The notes: generated by a model not told the origin, from the sequence alone. Counted from the stretch's first letter, positions 1 through 12,520 are shown. The stretch: DNA of 64,000 nucleotides from Rhyzopertha dominica (GCA_025024175.1 QCXZ01000041.1:48417786-48481785); one strand, 5' to 3'. A program made the numbers and translations.

Positions 1-59
1 CAGAGCTGCCACTGGCGGCGTACAGTCGTCGTCTTATATTTATATAACGCGTTTCATGT

Positions 60-170
60 ATATTTGTTTGTAAAAGGGGAAGTGGTAGAATGACTGATGT
101 CAAATCTCCTACCTTTTGTGTAAATTATTCTGCACAATAAACAACTTTATTATTATTATTGTTATTATAC
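60..170 (+). repeat. Probable LINE 3' end with AATAAA and (ATT)n tail
   Basis: An AATAAA signal at 136-141 is followed directly by a run of ATT/GTT triplets (about 148-167). Several coding LINE relics in this window end the same way, for example near 17425, 20588 and 29250, so this is probably the 3' tail of a non-LTR element whose body is not visible in the 60 bases before it. No reading frame supports it. Confidence 0.4.
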
Positions 171-1130
171 TCAATTAGCAGATCGTTATACATTAAAATT
201 AATACGTGACTCAACAAAACCTTTCTGGGAGCTCCTGAAACCCAATGCTACCGCTTTTTTTTTCCTCTGCGAAAGCAGCCCAACAACCAATGTCTCATAA
301 AACTAATATCCCCCACTGGCAGTCGTAACAACGCAAACGAACAAATACACGCGACGTATCTCGCCCCGGATCTACCTATTGAAAAAAAATCAAGTCCATA
401 TCGGGACCGTCTTCAGATGTTATCGGAAATGGATTCTGACACCACACATCCACAACCCTTCGCCGCGCCACCCCTTCAAACCCTCGCAAACAACGAAAAC
501 ACTCGCCATCTACTCTCATTACTGTAATTGATGGAGTCGTCTGTTGTGACAGCGATTGAAGAGATTGATCAGATTGTATTTCACTATTTCGCTGTTTTTA
601 ATGCGACACACGTGTTTTGTTCACTTCCGGCCGTCGACAATTTCAAAAGTGATGGCGTATTTTTTTATTTGCGCTTAATTTTCTGACGTGTTGGCTGATG
701 GGAAGCCGGGGCGGGGGAGGAGGAAGTTGGTGGCAGGCTTTGGATTGGTGCAGGCTTCTATAATTGTGTTATCCACTAAGGGCACTGATGGGAATTTTGT
801 TGAATCAGTTGTGGAATGAGCCGTCTGAAGTTCCATGGGAGTATAGCTATTGAAAGGACGTAATTCGATTGAGATGAATCACAGAGACCCATGATAAAGG
901 CTTGTGTCTGATCACTTTTCTACTATTATAATTATGAGAAGTTAAGCAGATTATATGGCATCTATGAATGTAGATAGATTGCTCTTGTGACATTATATCT
1001 TTATAGATATTTTTTTTTGTAACTTTTGTAATTTTTGTAAATGATAAAAACAATGATATGAAGCCCATTTTATAAAAAACACTACACAGTATGAAATTTT
1101 CTTATTTATTGCTACATCCCTTGTTGAAAT
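171..1130. other. No gene seen; GC-richer island about 300-760
   Basis: No convincing coding sequence. The part at about 300-760 is less AT-rich than its surroundings and has no recognisable repeat. It contains an E-box-like CACGTG core near 610 and TAATTG near 527. It could be conserved non-coding DNA, but only a cross-species alignment would show that. Confidence 0.3.
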
Positions 1131-1139
1131 AAAGATACT

Positions 1140-1672
1140 GATGATTTATATAGACGGTATCAAGCTCATCCCAGTTATGAATTGGCTGACAAGATTCTAG
1201 AATCCCTGAATCAATCTCGGAAGAAAAAATGGAATACTCTAGTGCAGAGCATGAACTTCACCCACTCCAGTGCCAGCACTTGGAACCTGCTGTAAAAATT
1301 AGAACACAACCAAATTTAGATAGCACCGAGGGCTTCAGCGTTCGTATTCTCGCGTTAGAACCAACCGTTAATGACACACATAAGCAAACATCATTAATTT
1401 CGTCTAATGTTTTAGCTTCTCGACCGGTTAATATCTCCAATTCTGTTCAAATAATTACGGAGGAACTGAAAAGATGAGGGGACAACTTTATTAGTTAAGA
1501 AAACGATGCGAACCTTCAGTAGAGTTGACATTGAGATTATGAATTGCTATTTCAAATCTTGGCGCTTGTGCCCTAATTCATTGAAGACAGAAGTAACCTG
1601 TTTGCATCTCAATCATCATCACAAGGCAAAACACCTTTAAGTTATGTCAAATAACATAATTCTCAAACATAA
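1140..1672 (+). pseudogene. LINE ORF2 relic, internally deleted
   Basis: Frame from about 1140 reads DDLYRRYQAHPSYELADKI and then KKWNTLVQSMNFTHSS. The latter is the typical linker between endonuclease and reverse transcriptase (RT) in Jockey-type non-LTR retrotransposons (compare the family pattern R-W-x-E-x-V-x-x-x-x-F-T-H-S-S). A stop follows near 1291. From about 1520 the sequence matches the reverse strand of the LINE at 13594-14570 almost base for base for some 140 nt (FKSWRLCPNSLKTEV region, then a TCATCACAAGGCAAAAC block). That block lies after the YADD motif in the other copy, so the catalytic RT core has been deleted between about 1500 and 1520. Not functional. Confidence 0.75.
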
Positions 1673-1675
1673 CTT

Positions 1676-1692
1676 AATAATAATAATAATAC
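1676..1692. repeat. (AAT)n microsatellite
   Basis: Five AAT units abut the end of the LINE relic. Read on the minus strand they follow ...AGTAAAGTCGT, which looks like the 3' tail of a second, opposite LINE copy whose body I cannot identify in 1693-1910. Confidence 0.6.
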
Positions 1693-1912
1693 GACTTTAC
1701 TGAGTCAGTGTATGCTGCAGGACGGTAGGAGTATAAACCCTCCCTGAATATAAGTGTATAAGTTAACAAAATATACAACTCAGACTACTGGTTGCACTGC
1801 AGTGACGGCCAAACGGCGAAGTTCAAAATCCACCAGGACTCCCCGGTGGGTTACTGTTCCTTTACTTGGCAGCAGAATAAAGATTTAACGAGCTAAACAT
1901 GAAATGCATTAG

Positions 1913-2545
1913 TTGTTTTTTCACCTTAAAACTTGATGGTCTCCGATTACGCTAATTTTATGTTCATTTACTAATCTGGACCTGCTGCATTTCGGAGTGG
2001 TGTCAGTTTTTCTCTAGCTGCGACGGTTCGTCTGAAAAGTGACCTAGAGTAGAAGGGTCAGTTTGCAAAATATACATTAACGGTCGTCCTAGCTCATTTC
2101 TGACTGTATTTTTGGAATCTGCAGCTCAAAATACACCAGTATGCCGATTTTGAGCCAAAAATAATTTCCACCGAAAACGGCAAAAGAGCAAAGGCTAACC
2201 CCTTTGTTGTTTTTTCACATTGAAACTTGATGGTCTCCGATTACGCTAACTTTATGTTCATTTACTAATGTGGACCTGCTTTATTTCGGAGTGGTGTCAG
2301 TTGGTTTCTAGCTGCAAGGGTTCGTCTGAAAAGTGACCTAGAGTAAAAATTTCAATTTGGGAAAAATAAATTTCCGGACCTCCTAGCTCATTTCTGACTG
2401 CATTTTTGGAATCTGCAGCTGAAGATACATCAGTATGCCGACTTTGAGCCAAAAATAATTTCCACCGAAAACGGGGAAAAAGCAAAGGCTAACAACACCC
2501 CTTTGTTGTTTTTTCACCTTGAAACTTGATGGTCTCCGATTATGA
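1913..2545. repeat. Tandem repeat, about 300-bp unit, just over two copies
   Basis: The landmark TTGTTTTTTCAC followed by CTTGATGGTCTCCGATTA occurs at about 1913, 2217 and 2516, giving spacings of 304 and 299 bp. The bodies align throughout: ATTTCGGAGTGGTGTCAGTT, TTCGTCTGAAAAGTGACC, CTAGCTCATTTCTGACTG and CCAAAAATAATTTCCACCG appear in both full units. The third copy breaks off after about 30 bp. The two copies differ by scattered substitutions and small indels. There is no long reading frame across the repeat. It may be satellite DNA or the internal repeat of a larger mobile element. Confidence 0.85.
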
Positions 2546-3530
2546 CAAGTTGCAGTTGCAAGTATTGTTAACATTAGAATAGGTCGAAATTTAATGAAAA
2601 CCCAGAAAAACTGTAAGTCTCTTAGACCATTTTGAGCAGTGTATCATCAATATATACCTGATGCCACCCTATACATAAAAATTAAACGAAATCTGAACTC
2701 CCAAAAGTAATTACATATATTTCATCCAGCAAGTGGATGAAGTAATTACTATTACAGCGACTTCTCCGAAGGGTAGCAACCCAAATTCGTCCCTAACGAA
2801 CCAATCTGTCCAAAAAAACGCGCTACCCCCGGGTCGAGTTCGCCTCCCCCCGTCCACCATAATTTTATTATACGACTCGAAAACCGTCGCCCTTTTACCA
2901 TAACACATGCACCTATGGTTTGCAAACAAAGTGAGCCCCGCCATTGGCGTTCGCCGGCCGTAAAGGCAGTCCTCATTGGTCGNTGTCGGCGCTCTTAATT
3001 CGTATTCCNACGTCGAGTGTTGCATAATGTGTAGTCACTCATTTGTAAATTGCTGGTTTTTTTGCAGACGCGGAATTAATAAGGAAGAGGGTTTGGCTGG
3101 CCAACAGTCATGGAATACATATAGGCGGTTCTTTCGGTTTTCATGAAGAGGGGTACAGTCGACGACAGAGTGACGTTTCACTGCACCAGGGATCAATATT
3201 AGCACGAGTTAAGATTGAATCGCTATGAATAACAATTGAGTCGTTAGAAGAAAGAAAGGTAATGCAAAGATACAACCAGGAGAAATGTTATTATTATGAA
3301 TAAGATAATAACGAAAGAATCGATGTCTCAGTGCACATCCATGTGTTAGATAGTACATGTCTTAGGGGTATCCACCCCCATCTTCAGCTAAAAGATGTAA
3401 GAACAGACACATATTAGTGAATAGGACGTTAGAGAGTAATATATCTTACCTAATAGAGTTAAGAACGTCAAACATATTGTATAAAACAAGTAAATACATT
3501 ATAAATAAGACACGCACGTTTATCGGGCTG
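2546..3530. other. No gene seen; GC-rich block 2750-3020
   Basis: The block at about 2750-3020 is strongly GC-richer than its neighbours, contains two ambiguous bases and a CCAAT-box-like CATTGGTC near 2974, and has no recognisable coding potential. The remainder is AT-rich without identifiable features. Confidence 0.3.
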
Positions 3531-5653
3531 TACTTCTACGACGCTTCTGAGCTGCCATCGGTTAGAATCATTTATTTTTTGTATAATTTCCACTTCTATC
3601 TGTAAATTAACACTTTATCTGTAAATGTACACTTTGTATATAGATTTAAGTATTGAGCCGATAAGTTTGCTTTAGCACATCATGTATATAGCATTAATTG
3701 TGTGTCATACGGTGAGAAGTGAGTGTTGCTATGCTGAAACTAAATTATTAAAATGGAATGACATAATATGAGGGAAAGGAATAGGCTTATTCAAACATAT
3801 TTTTGTTAGGCTTAAATCACTTCGAGATTGTCGCTATTCTTCAGGCGAATGAAGGAATAACTATAAGCTTAAGGCAATTACGAAGGGTACTACGACAATT
3901 AGGCTGTTTAGAAGAAAGCGTTTTTTTCGCATCCCATCCTTGATTCGCTTCTTGGAGGCACAGCTCGCTGAGAGTGGTCAGCTGCACGGGTATAACTGGA
4001 TGCATCTCAAATACCTACAACATGGATTTGTAGTTACACAGAAGACAATTAGTCAATTGCTCCTTCAGGAATTGCAACCCGTCGCCGAAGAAGGTTAAGG
4101 AGAAGAATATATTTTAATAAAGGACCTAATTAAATGTGGCACACAGACTGCTATGACAAATTAAAACCATTTGGTATATATAACAGGATATGTTAATGGA
4201 TATTCTCGCTATATATTGTGGCTAAAGGCGGATCCCGATACCAGTGATCCAGCGATTATAGCATACCACTTTCTCCAAACCGTTGCGATGCAGAATGGTT
4301 GTCCCCAAACATTAAGGGTAGACCTGGGCACAGAAAATGAGGTAATAGAAGGGATTCAAAGAGATTTAACAAACAACGGCATACGAATGCAGACTTCTTT
4401 ATCACCATTTTTGTATGGTCAACGGATTGAGTCCTGGTGGTCAACGTTGCGTCGACAAAGTTCACAATTCTGGATTAATGTTTTCTTGTTACTTTTCGGG
4501 CGACTTTTTGGACAAGGCCTTCAATTTTGTTTCTTAGACCTAATGCAGGTAATTTATTTTTAAGGTCAGTTTTTTTTTATCTTTGAACAACGCCTAACGT
4601 AATACATCAGTAGTAAAAAACCTATTGAAAATTGTTTCTTTGATCAGATTGATTAGTTACCTATTTACTTATTTATAGAAGGATCTCGATGCGGCAGCTT
4701 TAGAATGGAATCTACATAAAATAACAAAGTCTCGTAATTCGATTTCTCTACATGGCCACCCGTTTTTACTATTTCACAACCCACAACAATTTCACACCAA
4801 GGACTACGTGCACAGTGTTTCTGGAACAGATATTAATCGATGGATCTCGTTAATCTTTACTCCACAAATCACATCCGACAGGAACCTATATGATCTAGCA
4901 TCGATGGCACTAGAGGAAAGACAATGGAATGCACCGCAAGATGTTATTACAGGTAGGGAACTATATTTACGACTAAGAGTGATAATACAAGACATGCTTG
5001 GAATATTAAGATATAAATACCTGTTCGTAAGCCTTTATTATACATACACAACTTAAGCATTTTTTTAACTGAAAAGAAATACTTAAAAACAAATTGTATT
5101 GTTTCTAAATAAACTGTTACAATATAGGTACCAACTTAGTATATTTAAGAGAGACTGTTCACTTAACCAAGCCAAATACAAAATTATAAAAATCAGAAAA
5201 TTAAAACAAAAAACAAATGTTGACCATAATAGTATTTGCATAAATTCATGCAGATCCAAATTCTGTTGAATTTAGAATTGCAAAGTCCGTATTACCCTTA
5301 AATTCATCATAAGTTACATGTAAGGTGGATAACCTAAGCTCATTTGCACATGTGCTCACTGTGGGAAAGACTGCGTTTTCTGTAAGAAACGAAATTTTTA
5401 GCGTTACTTGAAATCCTAAAGTAGGAAAAGTATCAGCCCACGTCGCAAATATAAAAATAAAACTGACTGACAGATGACAGAACACTCCCGCCAATGTATT
5501 TTACAGACAACGTGTACATTCTGTCGTAGTAAATTTACTTTATCTGTAATAAAATGCAAATTTACAGAGAAACTGTAAATATAGATATAAGTGTAAATTA
5601 TACAAAAAATAAATGATTCTTATCGATGGCAGCTCAGAAGCGTTGTAGTACTT
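3531..5653 (+). mobile_element. DNA transposon with integrase-like (DD35E) transposase, TIRs and 5-bp TSD
   Basis: The element proper is 3536-5648, flanked by direct TACTT duplications (3531-3535 and 5649-5653). Its ends are inverted repeats of at least 70 bp: CTACGACGCTTCTGAGCTGC on the left, and on the right, reverse complemented, CTACAACGCTTCTGAGCTGC. The match continues through a long AT-rich part with only a few differences. The interior encodes a degraded integrase-core protein on the plus strand. The combination of long TIRs, short TSD and a retroviral-integrase-like catalytic core points to the Ginger/IS3EU group of eukaryotic transposons. The exact superfamily is inferred, not proven. 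Confidence 0.85.
3795..5056 (+). pseudogene. Integrase-core transposase, frameshifted, with one possible intron
   Basis: Joined by eye from several frames. An N-terminal helix-turn-helix-like stretch (GLNHFEIVAILQANEG, then ISLRQLRRVLRQLG, about 3810-3910) is followed by HGYNWMHLKYLQHGFVV (about 3990) and the core. The first catalytic Asp lies in MWHTDCYDKLKPFG (about 4134), in a different frame from the next block, which starts with ITGYVNGYSR (about 4174). The second Asp is in RVDLGTEN and the Glu in QRIESWW, with 35 residues between them: DD35E spacing. The frame then runs into a possible intron (4549-4678, CAG|GTAATT ... TTTATAG) and resumes with KDLDAAALEWNLHKI, ending at 5056. At least three frame breaks or stops make it non-functional. 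This protein type is otherwise familiar to me from cnidarian and fish genomes. Confidence 0.75.
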
Positions 5654-6495
5654 CAGGTGTATAAGTAATCTTATGAGAGAGGAGAATTATGAATTTTGGA
5701 TCTATATTTACTAGCTGTTGAAATTATCGTTATATGTTGTGATATATCTCTTTAGTCATAGCTAGTACAAGTATTTGTTTTACAATTCGACGATAGCTCA
5801 CAGAAATTGGGAATTTCTAATAATCCTGCCTACCTTTCTTTTACAGCGGTCGTTCGGCTTAAGCGGCAAGTTTGCTTTGATGGTATTCGGACAAAGACAA
5901 TAGTAAAGAGTTTGAAATATCGCAACTCTCATTTAAATAATGCCTGAAAAGTTATAAATAGGTTTAGCATTAAAATATTCCGGTCAGTTATTGTATTGAA
6001 TTCGAATAACACGGCTCTTGTATGATTTGTTGCCCTTTGCCGGCGTACAACGTTCAGTTTTGTAAAGTGTGTGTATAGTACTTAATAAATAAATAATTAA
6101 AAAAATGTCTGAAATATGTGTGGTTTGATAGGTTTCCATAAAATATTCTTTTGTCTGAATTCGATATTCCTTCCCTTGAGTTAAATAGATACACTACAAT
6201 ATTGACTGTCCCGCGTTGATTGGCGAAGTTTGATTTTACTATACCTAGACTAAATTCTCGTTCTTCGATCACCTTTTATGTTGACCGACCCCGTACGAAT
6301 GCCTCCTTTAAATCTCCGATTTCTTTTATTTGCATGGAACATAATATAATAATGTCTGTTATATAAGCGATATTTTTTGTAGATCCATAAAAACGCTCGT
6401 TGATTGCGTTAAGCATAATTACTGATTACATTTATTTGAGCATCTATAGCTAGTACACATTAGAAGGCGGAGACAATAAATTGTCTAAAACTGGT
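5654..6495. other. No gene seen
   Basis: AT-rich DNA between the integrase-type transposon and the Penelope-like relic. Short open frames here show no recognisable motif. Confidence 0.4.
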
Positions 6496-6498
6496 CGT

Positions 6499-7075
6499 TC
6501 ATATATATACCCAAAAATTGTCACTCATCATCCTTTTGATTTCTAAAGCTTCCAAAACGTTCAATCTAACGTCCTTTGGACAACTGTGTTTTATATTATT
6601 AAAATCACTTGGATGACCCGAGGCAATGGAATGGTTGGCACAAGAAGAGGGAATATTATTCAATCAAGATGCTTTATTTGATGAGACATAACAAAAAATG
6701 TTTTTTAATTCTAATTCCAATGCTTCTTCCGGATTCGCCCATATAAGTAGCAGTACAATTGGAACAATTAATGGAGTAAACCTCAGACTCAAACAAAGGT
6801 TTCATAGAATCTTTGCTTCGAACCAAGTGCATGGAAATGTAAATTGTTATGAGTTTTAAAAACCAATAGCCAATAGCAGACTGAAGTTTCTTAATATCTT
6901 GGAAAGGAGATAGAGCTATAGTCTGATCAAGAGGTGAGGAGTGTAATAGTGGTGAATTGAAGTCTAAATTTGATAAAAAAAATATTGTATATTTCTTCAA
7001 TCAGGCGGGTAGGAATGTTATTGTTATTTGCGATGAATTCAATGAAAGATCCAGAGATCCCAGTAATGCACCTGT
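6499..7075 (-). pseudogene. Penelope-like element, GIY-YIG endonuclease end
   Basis: On the minus strand the block VYSINCSNCTATYMGESGRS (about 6715-6775) matches the GIY-YIG nuclease domain at the C terminus of Penelope-like retroelements, where the usual pattern is V-Y-x-I-x-C-x-x-C-x-A-x-Y-x-G-x-T-G-R-S. A one-base frame change leads into ANHSIASGHPSDFNNIKHSC and LNVLEALEIKR, the conserved tail of the family, ending in a stop at 6499-6501. Upstream (higher coordinates) a piece reading EFIANNNNIPTRLIEEI resembles the linker before the nuclease. The RT itself is missing. Truncated and frameshifted. Confidence 0.75.
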
Positions 7076-9990
7076 TATAATTTTCGAAAAAAACCCTTCG
7101 TCTTCAGTCAAAGCTCTCCAGTTTTCTTCGCAAATTTGTTGGCAACACAGGTTTTGTTCGGAAGTAAGCAATTTCGGAATTATTATTTATTCCTTCAAGC
7201 ACAATTTTTAATACTGTAGCATCTGATATGCTAAATTCAGCAGCAATTCACTCATTTTTTGTCAGTTAATGCGCTACAAAAACAACAAAACTTTTGGGAT
7301 GTAAACATATTTAGTCAGTAACCGCGTCACATAGTAACTTGACAGCAAAAATTTGCGTCTACCTTCATATGAAATATGTAATTGAATAAAAAAAATGCTT
7401 ATATCTTTATTTATGTACTATATAGTCTTTTTAGCTGAGACTTTGCAAACTTTTCAGCATTAATGTTTTTTTTAATTCATATTATATATTAAGTTCTTAA
7501 TGTAATTGGGTGGGAACTGTGTAAGCACCTGAAGTTGTTGAGCAGCAAAACAATAAAAAATTATACTCGCCGTAATGAATAACAAAAAATTCTTGTTATT
7601 TCATTTAGAAATCGAGTAAAAGATTGACATCTTTTAAAATCACTTAATAAAATAATACTGAGCAATTCCCGTCATAATCAATCAGTCCAACAACGTGAGN
7701 GCGTGTGACACCAGACACCACTACCTCGATCACTCGCAAAAAAAGAGAGCGTCGCTCCCATCCCATAATAATAACGAGCAACGCCGTCTCGCTTTTATTT
7801 TAAAAAAGCAACTTTGCCCCGGAACGATCTGGTGTGGTTTATGGCTGTTAGCTCGGCAGATAACAAGCCTACCGCGATTCTAACACGATCTCAGTTCATT
7901 TCCGAAACAAATGATTGTAATTTAATATCCAAAGCTGGCTGCGAACACGGGAAATAGGTTGAATTACTGATCAACCGTATCGCACGGTAACTGCGAAATC
8001 CGTCGCTCTCGCTCTTGCGACTTTTTCAACTTGGATAAATTGGATTTTATCACCGAAAGGTTGTTTTAATGATATCGAGCCGTTAGGGATGAATGGCGAA
8101 TCGGCAGAGATGAGGGTTAATTACTCAGATATAGCCAGGTTAACTTCAGGGAGATATGAAAAATAATGAGAAAAGCAGTTAGTTTTTTTTAACAAGTTAT
8201 GACAGCTATATAATATTTTTAAGCCAGTAAAAAGAGCAAAACTAACTGGAATTCTAAATAAGACATGCCCCTTCCCCTTAGAAATATAGCATAAATAGCA
8301 ACTGAAGTTTTTTCAGCAGACTGAATTTTCTTCAGCAATTATACCTAGTTACAAATTTTATCACGAAAAACATTGCAGCCATCAGCTATGTTGTATCATT
8401 AAAAATTATGTGGACTTCAATATTTACACTTTTAACTGCGTTTTCTTCTTCTTCGGTGCCTTATATATTAAGAAAAAGACGTGTTCAGTGCATCAGTTAT
8501 GCCTGGAAGACAGTTAAAATTCCACAGTGACATTTATGGTCGAATATGGTGCATTTTCTTGAAAAAAAATTCGTGAAAAATAGCGTTTATATCGCCACCG
8601 GCTTTAAACATTTCTTCTTCCACTTGATTTCAAATGTTAATGACAATAATAGCCATCCGCTTCATAGCGATTTTGCTGCATTCTTTAACTGATTTCCATT
8701 GCCATTTCCTTCCCCAAATTCTTAGGTGACCATGAATCTTTTTACAATTTATTATACAATTCAATAAAAAGGAAAATTGAAATAAACACTAATTCATGCT
8801 AAGTACTAAACAACACCATCATTTTTAGAGAGTAACGAAATATAAATTCCGTTCTATCGTTTTATATTTGGTTAGTCAGCATCTTATTTACATATAGACA
8901 AAATATATCCACAAATCATCAATTTTTATCTGGAATAGGATTGGATTTATTCTTTATTATAGAGCTGCTTCGCTATTATCTTTGTAAAAATATACCTAAA
9001 ATTTACTGTAATTTTCAATAATTTATTCAGGGAATACAAATTTTAATTAATTAAAAAACCATTACTTATTACGAAATCCACATTTATATTTCACATTGGT
9101 ACTCGTCTGAAGTATACTGATAAACTATATCAAAATATTGTAATATGGCCTTTTCTTTCTAATTATTTTTCCAACTAATCTCCCAGAAATAATCCTGAAT
9201 ATAAGATACCGCATATAAGAAAATATCGGTTTCACAAAAATAATAATTTAACCAATAAACTCCGCAAGACATCAAAGTGGAATTCGATAATGTTATAAAA
9301 ATTTAAATGATTAAACAAGGAGCAGTATCCTCCTTAAAACTAATGATTCTTGACTTGTGCAAGCTGAAACTACATCAAAGACAATCAAGGAGCTCCCGGT
9401 TACGACAAGAGGGCTTTCAAAATAGGTTTGCGGCCTCTGTTTATAAACTGGATGAGATGGGGGAGCTGTGGTCTGGCATAAACGTCACGTGTTTAAGATT
9501 TTTAAACAGAATAGAAATTGATATGAAGGAAACAAACCTCTAAATGAGGTATGCATATGGATAATAAATCATAAGAATTGTTATTTAAGAACCATTTATG
9601 GAATAATAAGTAATATTTCCTAATCGAACTACATGAATCATTTATAACGTGCTCAGTACAAATCTTTATCTAATGCTGATTTCACATTTTTTTTATTAAT
9701 GAATTAGAATATTAATCTGAAATCTACGGCACCATTACTATGAAAACTTTTACGAATGTCTCATTTCAGTGTGCTATGAGGTTACCATGTTCATTCATAA
9801 AAAAACAGTTCATTTGCCGTAATACAACAATAAAAATATAAACGTCATTAATTTCAAGTCATTTTTCTACATATTTAACAAACTGGCTACGAGTTAATTC
9901 GAATTTACGTGGAACAACTGGTGTCGCAGAATCATTGTTTTAGGCAAACTTCAAGAGGGAGTTTACACCCTTATGACAAAAATAATTAAT
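7076..9990. other. No gene seen; GC-richer part about 7690-8130
   Basis: Nearly 3 kb without a recognisable gene. About 7690-8130 is more GC-rich and free of visible repeats, with several CG dinucleotides and TAAT-type motifs, so it may be conserved non-coding DNA. A 78-codon open frame at 9307-9543 has no motif that I recognise. Confidence 0.3.
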
Positions 9991-9999
9991 GTTTTGACT

Positions 10000-10930
10000 T
10001 CTACTTACAATGTCTGGATAATCATCTGAAACTGAAAGGTGTAGATACCACGAAACTTGAGAATGATGAATTATGGGTTCAAATTGTAATTGAGTGCTTC
10101 AGTCCAACAAGCTATCAAACGCTTACAAAACTTACAGCACCTGATCTTCCAAATAAAAGAAAGTATTCAGATTTAATTAAGCTACTTAAAGAGCATAAAT
10201 TTACATTAAGTATCCAGCATGAAGGAGAGGCAATTGCAAATTACATTGCAGAACTGAGGAAAATGACTATAAATTGTCAGCTTATTTGTTCGTCTTGCAA
10301 GGCTGCTACAGTTGACACCCGTTTATGTGCACAATTCATCCGAGGAATACGTCATACAGAATTCATGAAAGGTTGTTACCACAGAAGTCATCTGCTACAT
10401 TCGAAGAAATTGTCCAACTTGATCAATCGGCTGAAATTTCAAAAAGGGAATCCAGCCAGATGCAGACAGGTGGTTTTGCAGTTAGTGCAGTGGGTCATTC
10501 TTCAAGGAAGTCCAAACCAGCTAAATTCAAGAAACAAGCGAAGACATCAAGTAAATTTGAAGAAGTTTACGGTCGCTGTTTTCGTTGTGGAGCAATAAAC
10601 CATAAGGCCGATACCTATTTCTCAAAGACTCTTCTTTGCTAACGCTGCATCCGCAAAGGTGCATGCAGCATCAAAGATTAAAAAAAAAAGATTACTAAGA
10701 TGAAGATTTTGAAGATGATGATGTCCTGTTTATAAGTGGAATTGCTAGAATTAATTCCATATTCCGTGCTTCTCATAGTACAAATAAAAGGCAAAATTTG
10801 CAACATGGAATTGGATACTGGAGCGGCAGTTTCTACATTGTCAAAAGTCCGATTCAAGTCATGGTGCCCGTCAGTGAACTTAATATCTGGTGTACAAGGG
10901 AGACAACATATCTCGCATAAGAAGTAGGTT
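10000..10930 (+). pseudogene. Ty3/gypsy LTR retrotransposon gag-protease fragment
   Basis: From about 10100 the frame reads LTKLTAPDLPNKRKYSDLI, LLKEHKF and IANYIAELRKM, then VDTRLCAQFIRGIRH: the capsid-like Gag region of Ty3/gypsy elements. After a frameshift near 10375 it continues with ATFEEIVQLDQSAE and a zinc knuckle, CFRCGAINHKADTY. The first three ligands (C-x2-C-x4-H) are intact, but the fourth cysteine is replaced by tyrosine. After a stop, MELDTGAAVSTLS (about 10806) supplies the aspartic-protease DTG motif. No RT, integrase or LTR was found on either side, so this is a truncated, mutated internal piece. Confidence 0.85.
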
Positions 10931-11041
10931 GGCTGAACATGTCCACTAGACGTTTTCTCCATAGTGCTGTTTTTTTTTCATAAAATAATAAAGCAAAAAC
11001 GTCTAGCTTATTTGCACGGAAAAAATCATTTCGTACAGATG

Positions 11042-11075
11042 TACAGGGTGTCCCATTTTCGTTGTAATTGTAGGG
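11042..11075. repeat. Solo mariner-type terminus (TACAGGGTGTCCC)
   Basis: TACAGGGTGTCCCATTTTCG is the typical outer end of a mariner-superfamily inverted repeat in insects. No matching reverse-complement end was found within the next 3 kb, so it is either a truncated copy or an isolated terminus. Confidence 0.45.
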
Positions 11076-12520
11076 TATTTCGGTAACTATTAATGCTAGA
11101 GGGTTACTTGTTTGTTGTGGGTTGAGCTATACCTTCGCCATTTTTATATTGTCTTTTGTTTTCAAGCTATAACCAACTTTTGAATAATGTAACATTTCAT
11201 CAGATCTCAATATCTCGCTTGGATATGTAGAAACAAATAAAATACAAAATACAAAAAAAAAACGTAAAGATTTTTATATAGATAGTTTTATTTTGAATAT
11301 GGTGGCATACTCACAAATTTTTTAGGGGATCACATTCCTGAGATAGACCACAAACTTGCATTTTTAAATGGAATCTATACTTGGCTCTTTAATAAGATTT
11401 TACGTTTACATCCAGGAGGCTATGGGATAAGAAAACACATGATATAATTTATATTGTCAAGTAAAAATTTTAATCCGTTAAAATAACATGCACATTTGAA
11501 TACATACATAGGACTCCTAAGAGCGCACATGCAGTTTTTTTATCAGTAATCTAGGAGGCCGTGTAAATAATGAATATGAATGTTTATTTGGATATAAGTA
11601 ACTATGCATTGTTTATCGTCAAAAATTATTTATTTCCATTTTGACGTAAAACGTAAGATTAATAAAAATAAATCTAACAATGTATATATTTTCTTAATCA
11701 GAAAAAACAGGCCTTTTCAACCGCAGCAAAGCCAACTATGGTTTCAAAAAAAATCTGGGTACGCCACTAGATTCAGAATAAAAATATCTATAAAAAATGT
11801 CTGCAGTTTTTTTTATCTACTTAGCCAATCGAGAAATTGAGAACTGAAGGAATGTTGTATTTCTTAGTTTTTATAGTTATGATTATGTAACTTCTGCCAT
11901 AGTCTTAGTTTTGGAGTGTACTACAAATATCTGTGAAATGGTCAAAAAACGTACTCCTTTATAGGCCATAGATAAACTACAGTTTTCTGCCTGCAATTCA
12001 GTTGCACAAGACATCATTCGCAGCAGAATTGAGAAAATGGGTCTGTTTTGTACAACTGTACATTGTAAGATATGGTTGCTTTTTAAATTATTACTTCCTT
12101 CCTGTCTTGACCAATCAGTGACGAGAAGCCCTTGGTTATTATATTTAATTTTCAAATGGGAAATTATTTTGACATTAGCTGTCAGCAGCTTTATAACAAA
12201 CAATCGGATAAATGTCGTCCAGGGTTGACAAGCTTGACAAGGTTTGTTTGCTATTTTTATCTAACTCAGGAAATAATCTTACCAAATATACCTCGTGCAT
12301 CTAATTTTTTATATGGAAAAGCGAAAAAAAGTTTTTAAATCACTTATTTTACAAATAGCATTCGCGCTATTTGATAAATCATCGTCTTAGGATTTTAAAA
12401 CAACCAGTGCTCATGCTATTTAATTTAAAAAAATTTCAAAACTCGTTTATTCGAATTTTTCAGAAAAAATTTGATGCATTGAGAAATAGGGATGTTACCA
12501 TTGACAGGCCCTGTAAGTAT
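11076..12520. other. No gene recognised
   Basis: AT-rich. An open frame of 106 codons on the minus strand (11883-12203) is long for such DNA, but it shows no domain or motif I know and no start context or neighbours that support a gene. Confidence 0.3.

Noticed and set aside
4256..4465. 69-codon minus-strand frame
   Set aside because: Shadow of the DD35E integrase core on the plus strand.
11883..12203. 106-codon minus-strand open frame as a gene
   Set aside because: Long for AT-rich DNA, but no motif, no start or splice support and no neighbouring element to explain it.
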